Below are positions 8,390 through 13,157 of a stretch of DNA of 13,157 nt, one piece after another; the first letter of the stretch is position 1; the number at the start of each line of letters is the position of its first letter. The position numbers were made by a program, and so were the translations under genes. Source of the stretch: Sphingomonadales bacterium (GTDB lineage: Bacteria; Pseudomonadota; Alphaproteobacteria; Sphingomonadales; Sphingomonadaceae); contig JAGWUU010000058.1 of the NCBI GenBank assembly GCA_028868335.1, positions 1 through 13,157 of the forward strand. Direction: 5' to 3'. The notes below the pieces were generated by a model. The model searched no databases. It was not told the origin of the DNA and worked only from the letters and a program-made list of their open reading frames with translations.

Positions 8390-9178
8390 GTGACCTCCGT
8401 TGCGCGGGCAATCCGCGCCGCCCTGCTCGAAAGCGATCCGCGCGCCAAGGCTTTAGCCGCGCGCCGGGTCGCGCGCGACTGGACGGCCGGTCGGTTGCCG
8501 TTCGTGTTCGACGTCTCCATGCCTGACGAACCAGGCCGCCCGGCCGAGCCCGAACTGCTCCCGCCCAACCGGATGCCCAAGCGCGGCAAGGGAGGATCGG
8601 AGCGCGGACGGATCGCCCTGTGGCACGCGCTGGCGCACATCGAATTCGTCGCCATTGACCTGGCGCTCGACATGGCGGGGCGGTTCGGGGCCGAACGCGG
8701 GCCAGACTTCGTGGCGGACTTCCTGTCGGTGGCGGCGGACGAGGCGATGCATTTCGAACTGCTCGCCCGCCGGCTGCGCGCACTGGGCGGCCATTACGGC
8801 GCCCTGCCCGCTCACAATGGCCTGTGGGACGCTGCGCGCGACACCGCGCACGATTGCGCGGCCCGACTCGCCGTCGTGCCGATGGTGCTCGAGGCGCGTG
8901 GACTCGATGTCACGCCCAGCACGCTCGAACGGGTCCGGGCGGGCGGTGACGAGCGGGGAGCGCGTATTCTCCAACGAATCCTTGACGATGAAATTCGTCA
9001 CGTCCGCTTCGGTTCAACACATTTCGCCGCAATTTGTGCAGAGCGTGGCGAATCCGCGGAAATCCTTTGGAAAACGCTTGTCGAACGGCACTTTCGCGGC
9101 GCTGTTAAGCCGCCGTTCAACGACTCGGCGCGCCTCGCTGCCGGTTTATCGCGTGAATGGTATGCCGGGGTTGCCTAG
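8390..9178 (+). CDS. DUF455 ferritin-like diiron protein
   Basis: The 262-residue protein matches the DUF455 ferritin-like family, a four-helix bundle expected to bind two iron ions. Candidate ligands are well placed: E85 (HIEFVAID), E118 and H121 (DEAMH, an E-x-x-H motif), E168 (LEARG) and E201/H204 (DDEIRH, the second E-x-x-H). A proline-rich N-terminal extension (about 41-65, including PNRMPKRG) precedes the bundle, as is usual for the family. The start is a GTG at 8390; no in-frame ATG lies upstream. It is the third gene of the glnE-bcp operon. The biochemical role of DUF455 is not established; a hydroxylase/oxidase role (as in the related MiaE fold) or iron handling is inference. From about residue 192 onward codons shift visibly toward A/T-ending choices compared with the first two thirds. 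Confidence 0.9.
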   Translation: MTSVARAIRAALLESDPRAKALAARRVARDWTAGRLPFVFDVSMPDEPGRPAEPELLPPNRMPKRGKGGSERGRIALWHALAHIEFVAIDLALDMAGRFGAERGPDFVADFLSVAADEAMHFELLARRLRALGGHYGALPAHNGLWDAARDTAHDCAARLAVVPMVLEARGLDVTPSTLERVRAGGDERGARILQRILDDEIRHVRFGSTHFAAICAERGESAEILWKTLVERHFRGAVKPPFNDSARLAAGLSREWYAGVA

Positions 9179-9188
9179 TTAACGATTA

Positions 9189-9230
9189 GGGGTCAGACCC
9201 CACCTGCAAGAGACGGCGGGGGGTCCGACC
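9189..9230. repeat. Nested palindromes / REP-like hairpin
   Basis: Positions 9189-9201 form a perfect odd palindrome, GGGGTCAGACCCC, and 9222-9230 a second, GGTCCGACC. The two can also pair with each other: 9191-9201 with 9220-9230 gives an 11-position stem with one mismatch and an 18-base loop. It begins 10 bases after the DUF455 stop. There is no T-run on the plus strand, so it is not a classical intrinsic terminator, although it may stabilise the 3' end of the operon transcript. The palindrome has the look of a repetitive extragenic palindrome, but copy number cannot be judged from one window. Confidence 0.6.
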
Positions 9231-9319
9231 ATCTCATAATTCGATCTTCCGGTGCGCTTCGCGGCGTATCGGCACGGGGGCTTAACAGCCTTTCGGGCGC
9301 AAAAAACAAGGTAGTCTTA

Positions 9320-10057
9320 GTGGTCGCGTTTACGATTGTTGCAAAGGCACGCATGATTGCCGGCGTAGTCGCCGGGCTTGCCAGCCTTGCTTTCACCAAC
9401 CCTGCGCTGGCCAACAGCAGCGCCGCTGCTGCGGACGTTACCGCGCCGCTGCGCGCCGCTCAGGTTGCCAAGGCTCCCAATGCCGGTGGCGATGAAGAGT
9501 TTCGCCGCCTGTTCTCGAGCTGGAAGTCGCTCGACAAGGCGGGCAGTGTCACCACCAGCGCCATCGGCGCCACCACCGGGTTCCGCCCCCATGGCGTTTC
9601 GATCCCCTCGCGCATGCCGGTCAACGGCGCCGCGCTGACCAGCGGTTATGGCATGCGCTGGCACCCGGTTCTGGGTGGCCGTCGCAACCACAAGGGCGTT
9701 GACCTGGCCGAGCCGGTCGGCACGCCGGTCTATGCCACCGCCGATGGCGTGGTGAGCCGCGCTGACTGGTTCTCCAGCTATGGCCTGTTCATCAGCCTTG
9801 AACATGGCGCCGAAATCCAGACCCGCTATGGCCACCTTTCGCGGCTTAACGTCGCCGCTGGCCAGGCCGTCCACAAGGGTGACGTGATCGGCTATGTCGG
9901 CACCACCGGCCGCTCGACCGGCCCGCACCTGCACTATGAAGTGCGCGTCGCCGGCAACGCGGTAAATCCGATCCCCTACCTCCAGGGCCAGGGCCAGCCC
10001 CCAGCCCAGCTCGCCGTTGCCAGCAGCAGCGCGGCCGGAGATGGCGAGGAAGAATAA
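9320..10057 (+). CDS. Exported M23-family (LytM-like) peptidoglycan endopeptidase
   Basis: The 245-residue protein carries a signal peptide (about residues 1-31, ending PALA before N32), a low-complexity linker (about 32-95) and one M23 domain (about 100-225). The zinc site is complete: H124 and D128 (NHKGVDLAE), catalytic H172 (YGHLS), and H203/H205 (GPHLHYE). Such enzymes cut peptide cross-links in the cell wall or, when inactive, activate amidases; the intact ligands suggest an active hydrolase. No coiled coil is present, and the tail (QGQGQPPAQ, then Ser/Ala and EEE) is low-complexity. The start used is GTG 9320, which gives the signal peptide a basic n-region (K9, R11) and has AAGG upstream. 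An in-frame ATG at 9353 has AAAGG 5 bases before it and is a real alternative, but leaves almost no positive charge. It is monocistronic, followed by a strong terminator. Confidence 0.92.
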   Translation: MVAFTIVAKARMIAGVVAGLASLAFTNPALANSSAAAADVTAPLRAAQVAKAPNAGGDEEFRRLFSSWKSLDKAGSVTTSAIGATTGFRPHGVSIPSRMPVNGAALTSGYGMRWHPVLGGRRNHKGVDLAEPVGTPVYATADGVVSRADWFSSYGLFISLEHGAEIQTRYGHLSRLNVAAGQAVHKGDVIGYVGTTGRSTGPHLHYEVRVAGNAVNPIPYLQGQGQPPAQLAVASSSAAGDGEEE

Positions 10058-10120
10058 GCATATACCTCTGCGGCACCGGGCGAAGACCCGGGCCGGACTT
10101 CGGCTTTGGAGAGGAAGCTG

Positions 10121-10159
10121 AAAGGAAGGGCGGCGCGGCGAGCGCCGCCCTTTCCTTTT
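10121..10159 (+). terminator. Intrinsic terminator after the M23 peptidase gene
   Basis: A 9-bp GC-rich stem (GGGCGGCGC at 10128-10136 with GCGCCGCCC at 10142-10150, loop GGCGA) is extended by pairing of AAAGGAA with TTCCTTT across one bulged base. It runs into TTTCCTTTT. It lies 63 bases after the M23 stop. The A-rich left arm means it could also work weakly on the other strand, but no minus-strand gene needs it here. Confidence 0.88.
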
Positions 10160-10205
10160 GCCCCCGCCGCCTGGGGCCAGACCCTCAAGATTCTCTTTGC
10201 CGCAA

Positions 10206-10223
10206 TTTAATCGATCGGTTAAA
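10206..10223. promoter_or_regulatory. Near-perfect 18-bp palindrome, candidate TetR-type operator for the acyl-CoA synthetase gene
   Basis: TTTAATCGATCGGTTAAA matches its own reverse complement at 16 of 18 positions and lies 51 bases upstream of the acyl-CoA synthetase ATG. It is AT-rich in an otherwise GC-rich region. A poor promoter match (TTGCCG at 10197-10202, 17-base spacer, TAAACG at 10220-10225) would place the palindrome over the spacer and -10, consistent with repression. TetR-family regulators of fatty-acid and acyl-CoA genes bind palindromes of this size. No such regulator is encoded in the window, so the assignment is inference. Confidence 0.5.
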
Positions 10224-10274
10224 CGACTGGTCGACGCGGCGCGTTCGACCGCGAAAAGGAGAGAGCGAGAGGCC

Positions 10275-11825
10275 ATGCACCCGTCTATCCACGCCCAGAC
10301 CAATCCCGACAAACCCGCCGTGATCATGGGCGGAAGCGGCGAGGTGGTCACCTTCGGCGAACTCGACAAGCGCTCCAACCGCGTGGCGCAACTGATCCGC
10401 AAGCACGGCATCGATATTGGCGACACGATCGCGATCTGCATGGAAAACCACCCCTGGTATCACGCCGTGGCCTGGGGTGCGCAGCGCGCCGGGGTTCACT
10501 ACGTCTGCATCTCCAGCCGCCTGACCGCTCCTGAAGTCGCCTATATCCTCGAGGACAGCGGCGCCCGGCTGCTGTTCGGCTCCGCCTATGTCGGCGCGAC
10601 GCTGGACGAGGTGGCCAAACTTCTGCCCAACCTGCCGCAACTGCGCTTCGACACCAGCGGCGATCTCAGCGCCCAAGCGGCCCTTGCCGCCGTGCCGGAT
10701 ACCCCCATCGCCGACGAACGCGCCGGGGTCGACATGCTCTATTCCTCAGGCACCACCGGGCGGCCCAAAGGCGTGAAGATCCCGCTACCCGAAGACCCCG
10801 ACATCGCCCAGGCCAACGCCTTGCTGGCGATGACGACGATGGCTTTCGGGATCAGCGGCGATTCGATCTACCTCTCCCCCGCGCCGCTCTACCACGCCGC
10901 GCCGCTGCGCTGGTCGATGACGATCCAGAAGCTGGGCGGAACCGTGGTGATCATGGAAAAGTTCGATCCCGAAGCTGCGCTCGGCCTCATCGAGAAGTAC
11001 AGGATTACCGACAGCCAATGGGTGCCGACCCATTTCGTGCGGATGCTCAAGCTGCCCGTGGAGGTGCGCGGCAGGTACGATACCTCGACCCTCAAATGTG
11101 CGATCCATGCCGCCGCGCCCTGTCCGGTGCCGGTCAAGCAGGCGATGATCGACTGGTGGGGGCCCGTCCTCTACGAATACTACGCCGGGACCGAGGGCAA
11201 CGGCTTCACTTTCATCACCAGCCCGGAATGGCTCCAGCGCCCCGGATCGGTTGGTCGGGCGCTGACCGGGGTTGTCCGGGTCTGCGACGAGAACGGCGAT
11301 GAAGTGCCGCGCGGAACCGAAGGCCAGATCTTCTTCGAGCCGACCGAGGGCAGCGTACCCTTCGAATACCACAACGATCCGGTAAAAACCGCCGAAAGCC
11401 GCAACAAGCACGGCTGGACCAGCCTGGGCGATGTCGGCTACCAGGATGAGGAAGGATACGTTTTCCTAACCGACCGCAAGAGCTTCATGATTATCGCGGG
11501 CGGGGTCAACATCTACCCGCAGGAAATCGAGAACCTGCTGGTCCTCCACCCCAAGGTTACCGATGCGGCGGTGATCGGCGCGCCCGATCCCGACATGGGA
11601 GAAAAGGTGGTCGCCGTGATCCAGCCCGCCGCCATGACCGAGGCCGGCCCGGCGCTGGCCGAGGAACTGATGGCCTGGCTTGCCCCGCAGCTCAGCCGCG
11701 TGAAGATGCCCCGCCAGATCGACTTTCGCGAGGAACTGCCGCGCGAACAGACCGGCAAGCTCTACAAGCGCCTGCTGCGCGACGAATACAAGGCAGCCTA
11801 CGAAAAGGCGACGGGCGCTGCCTGA
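10275..11825 (+). CDS. Acyl-CoA synthetase (AMP-forming, ANL superfamily)
   Basis: The 516-residue protein activates a carboxylic acid with ATP to an acyl-adenylate and then to the CoA thioester. All ANL motifs are present: the phosphate loop YSSGTTGRPKG (156-166), YYAGTEG (302-308), LGDVGYQDEEGYVFLTDRK (384-402), the hinge/A8 region IIAGGVNIYPQEIE (406-419) and the C-terminal catalytic lysine in EQTGKLYKR (K495). Length is normal. The ATG at 10275 is chosen because family homology begins there (HPSIHAQTNPDKPAV). An upstream in-frame extension to 10158 would start inside the terminator T-run and cross the palindrome. A purine-rich stretch (AAAAGGAGAGAG) lies upstream. Substrate is not readable: medium/long-chain fatty acid or a xenobiotic or aromatic acid are possible. 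The preceding palindrome suggests ligand-responsive repression. It is convergent with the Ala/Lys-rich gene. Confidence 0.93.
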   Translation: MHPSIHAQTNPDKPAVIMGGSGEVVTFGELDKRSNRVAQLIRKHGIDIGDTIAICMENHPWYHAVAWGAQRAGVHYVCISSRLTAPEVAYILEDSGARLLFGSAYVGATLDEVAKLLPNLPQLRFDTSGDLSAQAALAAVPDTPIADERAGVDMLYSSGTTGRPKGVKIPLPEDPDIAQANALLAMTTMAFGISGDSIYLSPAPLYHAAPLRWSMTIQKLGGTVVIMEKFDPEAALGLIEKYRITDSQWVPTHFVRMLKLPVEVRGRYDTSTLKCAIHAAAPCPVPVKQAMIDWWGPVLYEYYAGTEGNGFTFITSPEWLQRPGSVGRALTGVVRVCDENGDEVPRGTEGQIFFEPTEGSVPFEYHNDPVKTAESRNKHGWTSLGDVGYQDEEGYVFLTDRKSFMIIAGGVNIYPQEIENLLVLHPKVTDAAVIGAPDPDMGEKVVAVIQPAAMTEAGPALAEELMAWLAPQLSRVKMPRQIDFREELPREQTGKLYKRLLRDEYKAAYEKATGAA

Positions 11826-11857
11826 GCAGCGCAATCGCCCGATCCGCGCTACGCCCG

Positions 11858-11901
11858 AAAAGAAAGAGGCGGCCCGGACAGGGGGGTGCCGGGCCGCCTC
11901 T
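11858..11901 (-). terminator. Strong hairpin with T-rich tail on the minus strand
   Basis: A perfect 12-bp stem (11866-11877, GAGGCGGCCCGG, with 11889-11900, CCGGGCCGCCTC) has an 11-base loop, and A11865/T11901 adds one more pair. On the minus strand the stem is followed by TTTCTTTT, as in an intrinsic terminator. It therefore suits the minus-strand Ala/Lys-rich gene about 100 bases upstream. On the plus strand there is no T-run, but the stem could still cap the acyl-CoA synthetase transcript, whose stop is about 40 bases away. Confidence 0.78.
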
Positions 11902-11931
11902 CAAACAGGACCTGCAAAGGCATTCGCCTCG

Positions 11932-11986
11932 CCCCGCGCCACGGCATGTCTAACCCCGTGATGAACGGGAAGCCGTGGGTGCGGGG
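11932..11986. other. Long interrupted stem-loop in the convergent intergenic region
   Basis: Three stems nest: CCCCGC (11932-11937) with GCGGGG (11981-11986); CCACGGC (11939-11945) with GCCGTGG (11972-11978); and inner CCCGT (11955-11959) with ACGGG (11965-11969) around GATGA. Together they make 18 base pairs with small internal loops. It sits between the stop of the Ala/Lys-rich gene and its presumed terminator, so it would be transcribed in that gene's 3' untranslated region. No open frame of note overlaps it. Confidence 0.6.
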
Positions 11987-12002
11987 GTAAGGTCGTCGGT
12001 TC

Positions 12003-12443
12003 TCAGCGCTTGCAAGCCTGCTTGTTCTGATTGCCGGGGAGGTCGCAGTTGTAGGTCACGATCTTTCCGTTCGAAAGCCGGGCCTGGACCATGCGGCCGG
12101 TTGCGGCCTTGCGGGCCGGAGCGGCCTTGGCGGGAGCAGCCTTGGCCGGCGCAGCCTTCGCCGCGACAGGGGTGGGCTTGGCCGGTACGGCCTTGGTCGC
12201 GACAGGGGTAGGCTTGGCCGGAGTTGCCTTGGGGGCAGGCTTCGCAGCAGGCTTCGCGGCGGCAGCCTTGGCGGGCGTGGTGGCCTTGGCCTTCGTCGTG
12301 GCGGCAGACTTTGTCGCCTTCGCCTTGGTGGCGGCGGCCTTGGCCGGAGCCTTGGCAGCGGTCGCGGCGAGCGTGGGCGCGGCAAAGCCGAGCGACGCTG
12401 CGGCGGCGATGCCGATCAGTCGGGCGAGCGGGTTGAGAGTCAT
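12003..12443 (-). CDS. Exported Ala/Lys/Pro-rich repeat protein with two-cysteine C-terminal module
   Basis: The 146-residue protein is not recognised as a named family. Residues 1-27 form a signal peptide (basic R8, hydrophobic core, PTLA before A27). Residues 28-112 are almost only Ala, Lys, Pro and Thr, in repeats such as AKPTPVATKAVP and AKAAP, resembling histone H1-like tails but behind an export signal. Residues 116-146 form a distinct small module, GRMVQARLSNGKIVTYNC and LPGNQNKQACKR, with Cys133 and Cys144 that could form a disulfide outside the cytosol. The strongly basic linker suggests binding to an anionic partner such as the cell wall, lipopolysaccharide or DNA; this is inference. 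ATG 12443 is chosen because the signal peptide begins there, with AAAGGA 9 bases upstream; a frame extending to 12533 has no export-like N terminus. An out-of-frame ATG at 12448 opens a two-codon frame (ATGCAATGA) whose stop overlaps this start. Confidence 0.78.
   Translation of the reverse strand: MTLNPLARLIGIAAAASLGFAAPTLAATAAKAPAKAAATKAKATKSAATTKAKATTPAKAAAAKPAAKPAPKATPAKPTPVATKAVPAKPTPVAAKAAPAKAAPAKAAPARKAATGRMVQARLSNGKIVTYNCDLPGNQNKQACKR
12147..12218 (-). repeat. Two tandem 36-bp (12-residue) repeats within the Ala/Lys-rich gene
   Basis: Residues 76-87 (AKPTPVATKAVP) and 88-99 (AKPTPVAAKAAP) are adjacent copies differing at two positions. At the DNA level a 24-base core recurs at 12162-12185 and 12198-12221 with one change. 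Two shorter AKAAP units follow. Such repeats suggest expansion by slippage or unequal exchange and likely length variation between strains. Confidence 0.8.
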
Positions 12444-12490
12444 TGCATTTCGTCCTTTCGCGTCGTTCGTGCTGGAAGGGCCAGCTCCCC

Positions 12491-12522
12491 ATGCACCCAA
12501 CAGGTTGAGGTGGGCTGTGCAT
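12491..12522. other. Possible leader hairpin upstream of the Ala/Lys-rich gene
   Basis: ATGCAC at 12491-12496 is the inverse of GTGCAT at 12517-12522, and inner CCA/TGG bases can extend the stem across a small bulge. It lies 48-79 bases upstream of the minus-strand start at 12443. It may be a leader structure or chance; no terminator-like T-run follows on the minus strand. Confidence 0.3.
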
Positions 12523-12580
12523 CGGTCTGCCATATGTGGGCCGGACAGGCAAACCGCGCAATGTCCAGCGGATTACATTG

Positions 12581-12628
12581 CCGTCATTTGGGCCGTCATT
12601 TGGGCCGTCATTTGGGCGGCCATTTGGC
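12581..12628. repeat. 12-bp tandem direct repeat upstream of the response-regulator gene
   Basis: CCGTCATTTGGG occurs three times perfectly and back to back (12581-12592, 12593-12604, 12605-12616), followed by a degenerate copy CGGCCATTTGGC (12617-12628). The array ends 92 bases before the response-regulator ATG. OmpR-family regulators bind direct repeats with roughly one-turn spacing, so it may be an autoregulatory site; a simple slippage repeat is the alternative. There are no spacers, so it is not a CRISPR. Confidence 0.8.
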
Positions 12629-12720
12629 AGCGCTGCGGGAATGACCGATATTTCATCTTGCAGCCAGTTGCACGTCGCGCATTCATGTTAGGGTCAGGGG
12701 GCGCAACCGAGGCCCAATTC

Positions 12721-13157
12721 ATGTCCCAGAAGATCCTAGTCATCGAAGACGATCGCCGCACGGCTGACTTTCTCTGCAAGGGCCTGAGCGATGCCGGTTA
12801 CGTCGCCGACCGCGCCGCCGACGGACGTGACGGCCTGTTCCTGGCAACCGACGGCAGCTACGATGCGATCGTGCTGGACAGGATGTTGCCAGGCATGGAC
12901 GGCATGGCGGTGCTCGCCGCGCTGCGTGCGGCCAAGGTGCCGACCCCGGTGCTGATCCTCTCCTCGCTGGGCACCGTCGATGCCCGGGTGGAGGGACTGA
13001 CTTCGGGCGCCGACGATTACCTGTCCAAGCCCTTCGCCTTTTCCGAACTGCTGGCGCGGCTGAAGCTGCTGATGTCCCGCATGGTCCAGGTTGCCCCCGC
13101 AGTCGAAACCACGCTGGCCTGCGACGATCTGGAAATGAACCTGCTCAACCGCCGGGT
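12721..13157 (+). CDS. OmpR/PhoB-family two-component response regulator, 3' end outside the window
   Basis: The frame opens at ATG 12721 and runs to the window edge, giving 145 full codons. The receiver domain (about 1-120) is complete: acidic pocket D10/D11 (VIEDDRR), phospho-accepting D53 in LDRMLPGMDG, the switch Ser in LILSSLG (81-82), and K103 in LSKPF. FSELLARLKLL ends the receiver, and the sequence after the linker (LACDDLEMNLLNRR) matches the first strands of the OmpR/PhoB winged-helix DNA-binding domain. A weak ribosome binding site (GAGG) lies 9 bases before the start. The LDRMLPGMDG form is common among QseB/CopR/TctD-like regulators, but subfamily and signal cannot be fixed from this part. 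A sensor kinase gene is expected beyond the window. The 12-bp tandem repeat just upstream is a candidate control site. Confidence 0.93.
   Translation, partial: MSQKILVIEDDRRTADFLCKGLSDAGYVADRAADGRDGLFLATDGSYDAIVLDRMLPGMDGMAVLAALRAAKVPTPVLILSSLGTVDARVEGLTSGADDYLSKPFAFSELLARLKLLMSRMVQVAPAVETTLACDDLEMNLLNRR

Noticed and set aside
9235..9240. CATAAT as a -10 box for the M23 gene
   Set aside because: The matching -35 position has no consensus-like bases, and one hexamer alone is weak evidence.
10158..10274. A 39-residue N-terminal extension of the acyl-CoA synthetase
   Set aside because: It would begin in the terminator tail, run through the palindrome, and has no family similarity; homology begins at the ATG at 10275.
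12581..12628. CRISPR-like repeat array
   Set aside because: Units are 12 bp and directly adjacent with no spacers, and no cas genes are near.
12668..12691. Sigma-70-like promoter (TTGCAC) before the response regulator
   Set aside because: No -10 element lies at an acceptable distance from TTGCAC, so I do not call it.
12573..12779. A 68-codon minus-strand frame ending in MTAQ repeats
   Set aside because: It spans the 12-bp DNA repeat and the start of the response regulator on the other strand, and the repeat peptide is a by-product of the DNA array.
1..13157. Mobile element, defence island or biosynthetic cluster
   Set aside because: No transposase, integrase, toxin-antitoxin, nuclease or assembly-line gene is seen, and composition is even apart from short stretches.

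Overview
This is a high-GC stretch of bacterial chromosome that looks alphaproteobacterial, most likely Sphingomonadales (Novosphingobium, Sphingobium or Erythrobacteraceae type). The basis is the strongly GC-biased third codon positions, a short (about 900-residue) GlnE translationally coupled to a Bcp-type peroxiredoxin, a downstream DUF455 ferritin-like gene, and the style of the exported Ala/Lys-rich protein. The assignment is by recognition of protein style, not by a database search. Coding density is high and no gap without a gene exceeds 300 bases. I see no tRNA, rRNA, CRISPR array, transposase, integrase or other sign of a mobile element.

Left part (1-5044): the 5' end of a membrane protein gene (minus strand, cut by the window edge) diverges from a GT4-type glycosyltransferase gene. 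The glycosyltransferase runs convergently into, and overlaps by 46 bp, the end of a compact minus-strand operon. In transcription order that operon is: exported M28 zinc aminopeptidase, agmatine/peptidylarginine-type deiminase, and a polysaccharide-deacetylase-like (DUF2334-like) protein. Spacings are 7 bp and a 4-bp ATGA overlap.

Middle part (5177-9178): a plus-strand operon starts divergently from the M28 gene: glnE (glutamine synthetase adenylyltransferase/adenylyl-removing enzyme), bcp (overlapping by ATGA) and a DUF455 diiron-type protein. It thus combines nitrogen-assimilation control, peroxide removal and a ferritin-like oxidase/hydroxylase fold.

Right part (9179-13157): a short intergenic region with nested palindromes precedes an exported M23 (LytM-like) peptidoglycan endopeptidase, which ends in a strong intrinsic terminator. 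Next comes an acyl-CoA synthetase with a near-perfect 18-bp palindrome (candidate TetR-type operator) in its upstream region. A convergent intergenic region with two large hairpins separates it from a minus-strand gene for an exported Ala/Lys/Pro-repeat protein with a small two-cysteine C-terminal module. A 12-bp tandem repeat then precedes an OmpR-family response regulator that runs off the right edge.

Most of the window is ordinary core-genome content. No clearly new multi-gene system is visible. The most worthwhile leads are regulatory or structural (palindrome, tandem repeat, hairpins), the Lys/Ala-rich exported protein, and the unusual peptidase-deiminase-deacetylase operon.
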